Assembly (NCBI GenBank): GCA_027596035.1
Contig: JADGJA010000001.1
Span: 62,001-126,000, forward strand
Source: Thoreauomyces humboldtii
Lineage: Eukaryota > Chytridiomycota > Chytridiomycetes > Spizellomycetales > Powellomycetaceae
Length of the DNA: 64,000 nt
Reading direction: 5' to 3'
The notes under the pieces were generated by a model. It was not told where the DNA came from. It was given only the letters and a program-made list of their open reading frames with translations, and made no database searches. The stretch's first letter is position 1. Each line of letters begins with the position of its first letter. Below, piece by piece: positions 21,375-31,888 of the stretch. The position numbers and the translations under genes were made by a program.

Positions 21375-21836
21375 AGCGAAGTTGCCGATGGATGAATGCG
21401 AGTGGGTATGAGAGAAGTGGGGGAAGGTTGACCCTCAGTGGGTGTAGATGTGCGAGATGAGTGCGAGCGAGTTGAGAGTGGTTTTGTATGATCAAAGGTA
21501 TCTTGTTTCTGAATGTTACTTTGAGAAGATTAGGGCCGATGGGCAGCAGTCCGGGTTTTATGGCATCGGAAGGTCGTCTCGAAGTGGTCGAAGTGAGATG
21601 GTGGTGATGTTACGTGCAGAAACTGCGCGCACACTGTGGAAATTTCCAGAAAAAGTCATGGAACAGCATAGCCACCCAACCCAGTTGCCAAGATGGAGGA
21701 GGTCGGGCCGATGAGTGGAGGTACTTTTTATTGATCAAATCACATGGTAAAGGGTATTAAAACTCAACAAAACTTGGTCGAGTTCTCACTCGATGTTCAC
21801 GTTCCCCGGGCGCCGTTCTTCCCCATCACCTTGCGT
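21375..21836. other. HSP104 promoter region
   Basis: About 460 bases between the HSP104 start and the NAMPT stop, both on the minus strand. It holds the heat-shock element at 21638-21652; nothing else recognised. Confidence 0.55.
21638..21652. promoter_or_regulatory. Heat-shock element (three units)
   Basis: GGAAA TTTCC AGAAA: three contiguous alternating nGAAn/nTTCn pentamers, the consensus for trimeric Hsf1, 264 bases upstream of the HSP104 ATG. Confidence 0.75.
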
Positions 21837-24123
21837 CTAAGCAGTCGAGCCGTTGACGCCGTTGACGCCGTTCACACCGTTGATTCGACTCCGCTTGAAG
21901 ACCTCAATCTTCTCGTTCAGCTCCGGGGAAAGGACCGTGGCGGTCAGGGGAGCTGCCGACCATTCCCGTTGAAGCCGTTCTCGTACCGTCGTAAAGTCGT
22001 CGAACGAAGCGACTTTGCCGTGGTCGTATACAGTATGCAGGAGATTCTTCTTTCCTTTGGCGCACTCCTCTGGTAGGACGATCGGAATCTGTGCGGATAC
22101 GGAAGCGGTCAATAAGAGCTTTGCACTGGAGGTGCTCGAGTGAAGCAAGCCAAACTCACATTGTTCTCATTCCGGATGACCGCAAAAACTCCTGGCAAGC
22201 TGATCTTTCCGCTGCCCGTCTTGGGCATTTTCATAACGTCCCTGTTTCAAGATACATGAGTTCAAATCTCAGGACAGGTTGGTCAGATTGACAATCTCAC
22301 CTTCTCGTGCCGTCGGCGTAAACAATCTCCGACAGCTTCGTAGCGAAGCTCATGGTATCCCGATCGACTTTCTGCAAGAGGTTGGGCTGGACTGAGGACC
22401 GCGATCCTCACAGAGGATTCTTGAGCGGGCCAAGTCTCGGTCATACCTGTAGAAGTCCCCCTCCCATTCCAAAGCCCACATTTTGCGCGGAATACCCCGC
22501 GTCCATAGTCGCCTTCAAAATCGTCTGCAGGGAAGCATACGTCACGGCATCCCCTTGGATGACGGATGCCCCCGGAATGACTTTATATCCCTTGCTATTC
22601 GTGTTCGCTCCAAAAACTTTTTCGATTGCCCTAGGGAAGGGAGATTAGGTGAGTGATGCTTTTCTCACCGTTACGTCAACATACCGTATCGTTACCTCAA
22701 GCCCTGCATGACAACCTCAACTGGATCTCCACTGTCTGGTCGTAGAACCAGGAACCCGCCTTTCGCCAGCTTCTCTTTGGCAATGGACGGTAGCAGGTTC
22801 TCCAAAGCATTGATGTAGTCGTAGGAATCCATAACGCAAGCGCAAACGCCCTGTCCGTAGTTTTTGAGCAACATGGACATAGCCTCCTTTTCCGACGGAT
22901 AAGCCGTCATGACAGAATGTTCAGTGGCCGGGACCGATGTTGCGACGGGCTTCCCACCGTTGAGTTTGAACTGGGCGTAGTAAGCGGCACTGAGGGTGTC
23001 TGTACCCTCGAAATTTAACTGTAAGTACCGGAGAGACGTTAGATCCAAGCTTGAACGCATTGAAAGATGTAATTCGAGAAGCGGACTTACTAGATGCGCG
23101 CACCCGCCAACGACAGACTGTTCAACGGAAGTGCATCCTCGGAACCCAAAATCGTGGAGCCGGCTAGGTCGATGAATGCATGAGACCCGGAAGTTCTGGA
23201 ATGTTGCCAGAAAGGTTATGGGCAAGAGCCTACCTGGCGAGCGTCCACATGGAGTCCGCATCAACGGTCGTCTCGTAAGCCTGCTCAATCTTCGTTCGAC
23301 AACGCCGAGAAAGCGTAGCGACCGTCGAGGGATACTGCAAGAACGTATGTCTGTGAGTCAACATGATATTCTTGCACTCTTCGCATCAAAACGACCCACC
23401 CATATCATCGTCAAGATCGTTTCAAGGTACGTAACCAGATGCGCGTATTCGTTAGAGGCGGTGATCTGATAGACGGGAACGTGCGGATATATGACAGTCC
23501 CCTCCGGAAGCGCCTGGATCAGAACCGGAAAGAATCCTAGTGCGACCTGTCAATGATCGCAGCGTATCGACCTTCTGGGAATCGGAGTGCTACCATTGTT
23601 TTCCCTGATAAACTGCCGAACGAGGAATCAGCACGTGGATCATCGCCCGAGACGCGCAACCATACGCGCAATCGTTGCCGCTCACCTTTAGGAATAGGTC
23701 CTTTGGAAATGGGAAATTCGCGAAACCTAGTTGGGACGATTTGTGGTCTTGAGTGAGTTTGCTATCATGGCGAGAGGCTTGCAGAAAGTTCATGAACGGA
23801 CCCCGTACCGGCATTATGTGTGGAGAAAAACAGCTCCGCTTCGTGCACATCCTGTTCCGTCCAAGGCACGGCCACGTAGTTCTCTATCAAGTACCGGATG
23901 CCGTAAAACACCATCCGACTGTCGTTCGGATCCTTCTGAAACGAAGTCCGAAACTCTCCATAGGCGACCATCTGACAAGACCGCGACAAACTGTGAGACA
24001 CTGCCGGGCGCTCCGGAACGGCGCGAAGCTTCTGCTAACCTTTTGGGCATCGGGGTAAAGCTGGAAGTGGGTAGTCTTGTAGGAGTCTGTCAATAGAGCT
24101 GGAGGTATGCGGAAGGGTAACAT
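21837..24123 (-). CDS. NAMPT: Nicotinamide phosphoribosyltransferase
   Basis: Twelve exons: 24123-24040, 23971-23809, 23726-23686, 23612-23594, 23536-23400, 23334-23234, 23163-23091, 23018-22696, 22630-22447, 22371-22301, 22241-22160 and 22088-21837, giving 509 residues. The enzyme joins nicotinamide and PRPP to make NMN in NAD salvage. Conserved segments: LLTDSYKTTHFQLYP at the start, FPFPKDLFLK, ALPEGTVIYPHVPVYQIT, LHDFGFRGCTS, FEGTDTL (substrate aspartate), ATEHSVMTAY (catalytic His), LVLRPDSGDP (Arg and Asp) and NVGFGMGGGLLQ. These read closer to bacterial NadV/plant-like forms than to human. The protein ends with NGVNGVNGVNGSTA. Exon 4 has only 19 bases. Yeasts lack this enzyme and use the Pnc1 route. 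Confidence 0.93.
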
Positions 24124-24581
24124 TGTGGAATGGCTCGCAGTCGAGTGAGCCTTGCGACGAGGGGGCCCTCCTGGCACTGAATGGAAGTATTTACAGGAGG
24201 ACGGACGGAATGGCGAGGTGCTGGGTCAGCAGGGGGGTCGGTCGATAGCGGAGCGTGCGTTGGGAGACGGATTTCCGTCCACAACCTTCAGCCAGGAGTT
24301 GCAGAGAGTCCGGGGGGCCGGGGGGGCTTGCGACAGGATCTGCGGATGAGGAGTGTGCAAGCCGTTTTTGATGGCTTGCGTTCCGTTGGCCGTCTGTCCG
24401 AAACCGGCCGTCGACATGTCCGAAGAGGAGGAAGCTGCGCGCTGCACATCCTTCCAAACTGCTTGGCCTCGCAACATCAAGCGACACGGACTATTCATAC
24501 AGCAACCTCCATCTCGAAAGCGTTTCTTGCCGTGTTCCTTGTCTTCCCTCCGTAGTGGCAAGCCGAACGCCTTTGCCGAGG
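24124..24581. other. Divergent promoter NAMPT/CEP44
   Basis: About 460 bases between two divergent start codons. G-rich around 24220-24330. No RNA gene or repeat recognised. Confidence 0.5.
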
Positions 24582-27046
24582 ATGTCGTCCACCGGAGATC
24601 TAAGCAACAACCTTGCCAAGATTCAAGCGGATCTCCGTCACATCCGCTACAACGGACCCCTCGACGTATACGCGTAAGCAACAGACGCACAACTCTTTGA
24701 CATTGAGCGACCACAAGGAACAATCCTAACAATTCTTTCACGTCCACCGGTAGAGCTAGCAAAGGGGACCCTGCCGCCTTCCTCCCCATCATTCACTTCA
24801 TTCTTCTCGACTATTCTCATGTGCTCGCGAAACACTTTGCGGGACGAGGATTTGAGCTGTACGGGAAGAAGGATACGCGCTTCATGGAAACTGTCTACCG
24901 GCTTCTTCGCGACGAATTTGACTACAAACCTCAGCTCACGAAAGAGCAGTTCTTTCATATGGGCTTTGCGGAGCGGAAACTTATCTTTGTGGGCGACCTC
25001 ATACGTCGGGCAAAGACCTTGCATGGAAATTTGGGTCGGCACCGCTCGGGCGGAACCGCACCAGTTGACTCCGGACGGGAACGGTTGGGAGGATCTAGTT
25101 GGTCTCCACCCCGAGAAGAGCGGGCGACGCGGCCCGTGCGAGCCGCTCCTGAACCACGCAGGTCGCTGGCACGAGACGGGGCCTTCGATCAGCAAATTCG
25201 GGTTTTGCCCAACAACGTTGCAATTGTGGAGGGCCATCAATCGCCCGAGTACGAGCAGGCTTTCCGAGTCTCGCAGGCTGCGGCAGCCGTTCGGAGCCCC
25301 ACCGGATCTCCACGCAGAAGCGGAAAGTCATCTACAATACAAAGCTCCTTGCCGCCGTTCGGCGATCCAAACGCGTCCGTTCACCACGAATATCGAGAAC
25401 CTAAGCGTGCGAATTCATTGAAAACGATGAACATAGAGTCAGAGCCCTCTGTCACGGTGGCATGGGGACCAGAGACCACCGGCAGTGGCTTAGCTCCTCC
25501 CGCGCTCAAACACTACTCTCAAAATCAATACGCCGGGAGCAATCAAGCCACTTTGCGCCCGGAGCCCAATCACCTGGCGCGGCAACGAAATCCTACGGAA
25601 GGCAGTACTATTTACGAACCTGCACCGGCGCCCGCACCTGCTCCACCACCGCAAGAATACCCATCCGTGGACATGAGCTTCATGTCACAGCCTTCCATGC
25701 TGAAGGCTACGCCGATTCCTAGATCCGGTCCGAACGACACATTTGTATCTGAAGATAATTCAACCCAGCCTTCCATGCTGAAGGCTACCCCGATTCCTAG
25801 ATCCGGTCCGAACGACACATTTGTATCTGAAGATAGTTCAACCCACTTTCAAGAAGCGGAGGAAGTCAACCCAAAGGAAGATTGGATCAATGTGCAGAAT
25901 GAAAGTGGAGAAAATACTCCGCGTCCGTCATCGCCGCAACATCCTGCTAATAGTCATGCACAGCGGGACTCGCCCGCCCAAACATCCAGACTCTCACCGC
26001 AACAGAGGTCCGCTTCCTTTCCAGTTTCTGGCAATTCGCCAGCACGCAACCTGCCTCAGCCGTCCCAATTTCAGTCGCGGACGTGGCTGGCCCCGACGGC
26101 ACCTCCAGCCTCCGGCAGCCAATCTGGCTCGCAGCATCCCCAACAACAGTCGGAACAACGGCCAATCGATGCCCTGCAGCCTGTATTCGATAATTTCATG
26201 CGGCTCTTTGCCGCGAAAGAAGAGGTTTGGCACACTTGTATTCAAACAGCCCTAGATCACGACTACCTTACTCAGAGACAATCGTATCGCGCAGGAGATC
26301 GCGGAGCTATGCAATCGAATCGTTAAACTGGAAGGACAGCAAGCCGTAATTGCGGAGCTGACTTTGCGCCTGGCTTCGCTAGAAGCCACCTTTGCTCATC
26401 GAGACCCGCATGCGCTGGCCTGCGATTCGAACCAGGTGGGCTTGACCAGACTAACTGTTTCCGGGTTCGACCTTTTCTGACGTCTGCGGATTCAAAAATT
26501 GTAGGTCCCGAAGGGCTTGCCTCAGAAGAGCCAGTCATTTCAGCCGGAACCGCCATCACATGGAGCCCGACAATACCGTGCTAGCGTTCAAAGCGGCAAT
26601 TCGCCGTCTCGCGCTCAACAGCACGAGGACATGCCGGCACATGAGGACGGTAGCAACGTAAGTAATTCGAGTTTGGGCCGCACGAGATGTCGGGCTTCTG
26701 GCTGATGGGAAAGGAACATAGGGAGTCGCAAGTCGGCTACCACAGCTGCCACAAGATACCCAAAAAATTCACGACGCGACGATGCGGAGCTTTCGTGCAA
26801 GCGTCAGTACGTCGCAACCCAGTGTTTTCAACACTGCATACAAGAGCGTGCCTCCTTCAACGGTAATGATCTCCTCCCATTCTTCTTCCACTGCCCACAT
26901 GCTAAACGGGGTTCTGTGCTCGAAAACAGCATCAGCAAACGTCGGCAGACTTGATGCGCAGCATTCAGGAGCGCTTCAGTCTGACATCGCAGCTGCTCAA
27001 GGGCGGGGCCAAGATCGTTGGGAGCACCCGGATCGGTGCTGCATAA
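24582..27046 (+). CDS. CEP44-like centrosomal protein
   Basis: Exons 24582-24673, 24754-26182, 26256-26435, 26505-26657, 26722-26862 and 26930-27046 give 703 residues. Residues about 3-120 match the CEP44 domain as I know it: STGDLSNNLAKIQADLRHI, GDPAAFLPIIHFILLDYSHV, RFMETVYRLLRDEFDYKP and FFHMGFAERKLIFVGDLI. In animals CEP44 binds the inner centriole wall and is needed for centriole-to-centrosome conversion. A long Pro/Ser/Gln-rich disordered region follows, with a 26-residue tandem duplication, then a coiled coil (IAELCNRIVKLEGQQAVIAE) and a helical end. Intron 2 (26183-26255) and the exons after about 26650 are my best fit rather than certain. The N-terminal domain assignment is firm. Confidence 0.82.
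25689..25844 (+). repeat. 78-bp tandem duplication inside CEP44 gene
   Basis: Copies 25689-25766 and 25767-25844 differ at only two bases and encode 26 residues each (begin QPSMLKATPIPR). It is in frame, in the disordered region, and recent. Confidence 0.92.
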
Positions 27047-27984
27047 GGGGACATCTGTCGAAAGCAGGACCTTGCCGGAAGTCGATCTCTGAACACGGTG
27101 ATTGAGGGTCATCGTGCAATGGGAAGTCTTTCAGTAGTATTTCTCTCTGCCTTCCAGCATCAACGAATGGCCGAATCTAGCTGCGCCATCCAATCTGGAT
27201 GTTTGGCATCTCACCCAGCCTTACATGTCAATCAGGAGACAGGCATGCATCGAATTTGTCTGTCTGAGGCTGTACATCGATCAAAAAGATGAGGACGTAC
27301 ACTGTGCTACTCATCCTTCCCGTTACGATGCCCTGTCGTATGACTGATTGATTGTGCTCCCACCTTCTCGAGCCAGCCTTCTGGCCAAACTCTCCCTGCA
27401 GCTACACTTCCGCACAGCCTTCCGGCCAATCTATGGTAACGTATTTCCGTATCGACAGAGTTTGAACAGGACGCATGGCACCAAGAACAGGTCGCATCGT
27501 CGCAGCGCCACGCGTACCACTTAAATTGTAACGTCCACTTGACAACGAGCCATCGGATGAATGGTATGAGCTGGTTATTAGGGATTGGAAGAGCTGGATG
27601 ACGGTGATTCCCACGCGTCGCATTCAAACTCTTTCATACCACGCAATTCGTGCCTCGCGAATTAAAGAAAACGGACCGTTGATTCCAAATAAGGGTACGA
27701 GGAGGCAGAACGATCCGGTTAGTAGCGGGCAGCGGAATTTACCAGCTGTACTCAGTATGCAAGATCGATATGCGGGATCAACTTGTGCGCAGTTGATCTC
27801 TGCCGTTCTTCCTGTGTATCTGTCCGGGACTCTGGACTTTGCGATGATCTGCCCAGCAGTGTCAAAACGGCATAGCGAACCGCCGCCGTCGGGCCTCCAT
27901 CGCTTCGTACCTTGTCATCGTGAGGTCCCAACTGACAATCTCTGCATCCCATCACATCCATATCATAACTCTCCTCATCTCACA
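27047..27984. other. Intergenic, promoter of the carrier gene
   Basis: About 940 bases between the CEP44-like stop and the YHM2 start, same strand. An imperfect repeat CAGCCTTCTGGCCAA / CAGCCTTCCGGCCAA sits near 27375 and 27417. No coding or RNA signal seen. Confidence 0.5.
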
Positions 27985-29111
27985 ATGGTCGCCATTGATA
28001 CCACTCCAGTAGACCCCAATGCTCCTCTCACAAAGAAGAAAATCCAGCCCATCAACTTGGCCATCGGCGCCGGTCTCAACATGTTTGAGGTCTCGACACT
28101 CGGTCAACCCTTCGAGGTAAACCTTCTTTTGCTTGAACGGTGCGACACTCATCGCACCGCACTTGCTCATCCTGCTCTCTGCACAGGTCATCAAAACCCA
28201 CATGGCCGCCAACCGTGGCGATTCCATGCCCCAAGCCATTCTGAAGACTTGGAAACGTGGAGGAGGACCGCTTGGATTCTACCAGGGTCTCATTCCTTGG
28301 GCATGGCTCGAGGCTGCCACGAAGGGTGCTGTCCTCATGTTTGCTGCGAGCGAAATCGAGCACGTCGCAAGGAAGGCTGGTCTGGGACCTGCTTGGGCAG
28401 GTGTGCTCGGCGGAATGGGAGGCGGCATCACTCAGGTGGGTGCCTCAGGAACCTCTTCGACGAGAGCGCACTCTGGGGGACAACCAACTCACAGGTCAGA
28501 CATAGGCGTACACGACGATGGGTTTCTGCACCTTCATGAAGACGGTAGAGGTAACTCGGCACAAGGCCACAGGACCGGCCGTCTCCTCCATCTCCATCGC
28601 CCGCGACATCTTCAAGCGAGAAGGCATCCGTGGGATCAACAAAGGCGTGAACGCCGTTGCCGTCCGTCAGTGCACCAACTGGGGATCCCGATTCGGTCTC
28701 GCCCGCGTTGCAGAGTCCGGCATCCGAAAGGTCACCGGCAACGACGACACCTCGAAACCGCTGTCTCCTTACCAGCGGATCCTCGCGTCCGCAGTCGGAG
28801 GCGGATTCTCGTGCTGGAACCAGCCCATCGAGGTCATTCGCGTCGAAATGCAGAGTCAGGTCAAGACTGCAGGCAGGCCTGAGCGTATGACCATCAGCAC
28901 CGCCGCAAAGTGGATCTACCAGCAGAACGGTGCAAAGGGTTTCTACAGGGGCGTAGTTCCTCGCATTGGTCTGGGAGTTTGGCAGACCATCTGCATGGTT
29001 TTCGGCGGTGACCAGGTGACATTTCGCAAACACCAGGTTATGCCGATGATCTAAGCTTACGCGCCGCTCTCTGATCAACAGGTCAAAGCTTACTTTGCCG
29101 CCAAAAAGTAG
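27985..29111 (+). CDS. YHM2: Mitochondrial citrate/oxoglutarate carrier (Yhm2)
   Basis: Exons 27985-28116, 28187-28435, 28506-29015 and 29082-29111 give 306 residues. The start (KKKIQPINLAIGAGLNMFEV, then TLGQPFEVIKTHMAANR) is the Yhm2 version of the first carrier repeat, followed by GFYQGLIPWAWLEAATKG, INKGVNAVAVRQCTNWGSRF, CWNQPIEVIRVEMQSQ and GFYRGVVPRIGLGVWQ. Three roughly 100-residue repeats with six helices are present. Yhm2 exports citrate for oxoglutarate across the inner membrane, feeding NADPH supply and the antioxidant system. The last exon encodes only nine residues (VKAYFAAKK). Confidence 0.94.
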
Positions 29112-29619
29112 AGAAGCCGCAAGGACTGCGCATAGCGTTCATGATTTGGTGCACACATAAGCGTGCTTGCCAACTGATTCTGTTCCCTCTCAAGATGCTT
29201 GCGTTGATAGCATTCATATACACATCTGTAGTTCCGATAACATAGAGTTCGCGCGAGGGAGACGTTTTCTCAAAATTACAAATCAAAAGCCGGACTACCT
29301 CTAGGGCTCCATTCAACTATCGAAAGCTACCGTACACGCCCGGGAACAGCGTTGCGGAGATTGTGCACTTTCGTGCGCGGGCCTGCCGCGAAGCTATGTT
29401 GCTCTGGCTCTGAAGCCTTGTGCTGTGTATGCGTGATCCGCCAACATCGGACCCGCACGGAACCGCAAGTTCCGCACGTAGGACACTGGGGAGCTTGTCC
29501 GCCACGTGTCTCGTTCCCGGCCCCTGGCAGTCCCGCTTCCCTCCCCGGCTAGTCTAGGAGGACGAACAAGGACCCTTGCGAGGTACCGAAATCTTTCGGA
29601 ACCACATGTCGGGCGCAGC
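29112..29619. other. Convergent intergenic region
   Basis: About 500 bases between the stops of YHM2 and GPN2. Nothing recognised. Confidence 0.5.
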
Positions 29620-30767
29620 TTAGATCTGCATCATCTGGTCGGCGTCGAGGCCCCCGTATATGTAGCCGTTGGCCTTGTCAACGGCCTGTGCGAGGGCAAG
29701 CACGCTTTCTCGGTCCTCGATCGCTAGAGTGTGGAAACCAACCAGGCTGTAGTCCCGCACGAGGTCACATAAAGCCTGGTTCAATGCCTGATACTTTTTC
29801 CCGAAGGGGCCGTCATTCAAACGTTCGAGCAAGTAATCTAGATCCTGCACTTCCGTGTAGAAATCGAGGTTGAAAGCTACAGGAACGAGCATCAGACAGC
29901 GGAGTCGGAACGGGCACAGTCGCCGTTTCGAAAAAAAAAAACTTACCAGTTTTGCCATACGACTCCAGTAGATCAAGCTTGGACAACACGTTAACGTGCG
30001 GCAGCTCAAGCTGAATCATGGTCTTCAAGGAAAGAAGGAGTAGAGCCACGTACTTCGATGGATCCACGCAGTAGTGCGCATCAACGAGATGGACGCAGCA
30101 CAGCCGAATGTCCATCTCCTTCTGTAGGCCTTCAATTATGGCTTTTAGTGAGTTGTGATGCGTAAACAGTTCGACTTGGCCCGGAAGATCGAAGACAAGG
30201 TACTTGTCTGATTTACGGTGATGCGTGAGCAAACTAGTATGGTCAATCCTATCGTGCTTTTTTCGAGGCGAACCTTTCAATGGTTCCAACTTCTTCACTA
30301 GCCAATCCATGTTCTTCTCCAGATACTCGATGCAGTAGATAAGCCCTGCCGAATCAAATCACAGATGAGATTTCCGGAACGAGTAAGGCCGCCGCTTGGC
30401 CTCGCTCTTTACAGCCCGCACCTCCGTTTGGACCAAGTCCAAACTCTTCCATGGTATCCTCCAACGTAATCAGTTCCGATATGTCGACATCCGGAATATA
30501 CCTGCAGAACCGGTGGATGTCATCAGACCATATGTCGTGCACGTGCCTCCATGAAAAACGGAAGGAACTCACGGAAGAACCTCGTTCGCGGGGTCGAGAT
30601 TGATGACGGCTACCGGTCTGATGAAGATAAATGAGCTTTCGAAGAGTTTTGGGTTCCTACGTGGATATGACCTACCGGTTTGTGGCGTTGTAAAATTGAA
30701 CCATGCCATGGCAATACGTTGTTTTCCCAGATCCCGGTGGACCGACAACTACCTGCCCGAAGGACAT
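29620..30767 (-). CDS. GPN2: GPN-loop GTPase Gpn2
   Basis: Exons 30767-30676, 30617-30573, 30501-30422, 30345-30274, 30207-29947 and 29876-29620 give 268 residues. P-loop [19 protein letters not shown], switch region [10 protein letters not shown], the Gly-Pro-Asn insertion in [10 protein letters not shown], switch [18 protein letters not shown], base motif [10 protein letters not shown] and the Gpn2-specific end [41 protein letters not shown] proteins act as assembly chaperones for nuclear import of RNA polymerases II and III. It is shorter than yeast (347) or human (310) forms because the variable C-terminus is missing. Intron 4 (30208-30273, 66 bases) has no stop and keeps frame, so retention would add 22 residues before switch II. 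Confidence 0.94.
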
Positions 30768-30901
30768 CGTGCTTTATGTTGTGAAGGTGCTTGTCTTGTA
30801 AGCTCGGAATTGCACAATGTATTGATACCGATACTGTTCGGTAATGGCACGGACGATTTTGGCAGTGCTGCAACCTTCCCACCGACATTCCTCCCAGAAA
30901 C
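30768..30901. promoter_or_regulatory. Bidirectional promoter GPN2 / MIM1-like
   Basis: Only 134 bases separate the divergent start codons, so both promoters and 5' leaders must be compact and probably shared. No TATA box obvious. Confidence 0.6.
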
Positions 30902-31293
30902 ATGAAGCCACGATCACAGTTCTTGTCCGCAGCGCCAGACCCTCATCATCTGCATCGCCATAGGATTCCCAAAGCGAGCACCGTTACCACCACGGCCCTT
31001 TCAAAGCCACCACAAAATGTCCAAGCATTGTTGAAACTTATGGGGGACCTGGTGAGCCCGACACCTGGCTCAGTCTATCGAGCTCTGTTGGGAACTCTTA
31101 CCGTTGTCCGGTGTGTCTTTCCATTCAGCTGGTGGACTGGGCAATAGTACCGTTCCTTAACGGCTTCGTGTTTGGTGCCCTAAACATCTTTGGACGACGG
31201 TGGTGGGACGCTGGAGGTTTCCACCAGGGAACCGAGGGGAAGCACGCGAGTAAAGCGGGACTCGTGGCTGAAATGGCCACCATGGGGAAGTGA
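30902..31293 (+). CDS. MIM1/Tom13-like outer-membrane insertase subunit
   Basis: Exons 30902-31051 and 31129-31293 (donor GTGAGC) give 104 residues, similar to yeast Mim1 (113). The single hydrophobic segment reads LVDWAIVPFLNGFVFGALNIFG, comparable with the LLPFLNGMMLGFGELFA core of Mim1 and keeping the Pro-Phe-x-Asn-Gly run and the G-x3-G spacing important for Mim1 oligomers; the N-terminus is soluble and the C-terminus polar. Mim1 inserts alpha-helical proteins into the mitochondrial outer membrane. Similarity is confined to this segment, so the call is tentative; another small tail- or signal-anchored protein is possible. Confidence 0.55.
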
Positions 31294-31888
31294 AGGTGCC
31301 GACAACATACGATGGATGGATTAGGGACTCTGGGGTTGCGATCCATGATCGTGTATCCCCGTCCACGTTCTGGTCCTCGTTCTAGCAAATGCCACATCTG
31401 AGCAAGTCTCGTCTTGAGCGCCTGTTGATGTGGTGGCATCGGCTGCCATCATTGGTTGGGTCTTGGACGCCGGGATTCGTAAGCCCGGAGATTCGCCTGG
31501 CATTCTTTCAATCATACCCTTGAGCAACATCTTTGGGGCAACAGTCGCTTACTGCTTCCGTCGGAAATCTATGGATGATCTGTCTCTCCGCTAACATCCT
31601 AACCTCCCGTCGCTTGGTTCAAGATGGGCGGATACACAAACCGTTAATCTGTCGGTTCATCATGTTAGTGTGGTCTCAGAACTCCTTTACGTGAAACATC
31701 CTGCTCCTGTCGAGAGTTCTGGGGGATGATGCATCGCCCGTATCTGGTTTGAAGACAGAATGGAGTATATTTACGTGACAGCATATCATGGCTGCAGAAA
31801 ATTCACTCTCATATCCAAAAGCTTTGAAAAAACAAAATAGCCCTGCAGAAATTCTGCCGATGTCGGGGGATGATTTCTCTGCCCAAAA
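31294..31888. other. Convergent intergenic, one doubtful frame
   Basis: About 600 bases. A plus-strand frame of about 50 codons ending at 31592-31594 has a membrane-like composition (AAIIGWVLDAG) but no start codon or clear splice partner, so I do not call it a gene. Nothing else seen. Confidence 0.4.

Noticed and set aside
31431..31594. Plus-strand frame with a membrane-like segment
   Set aside because: No start codon, no convincing splice partner and no family match. It may be noise or a missed exon.
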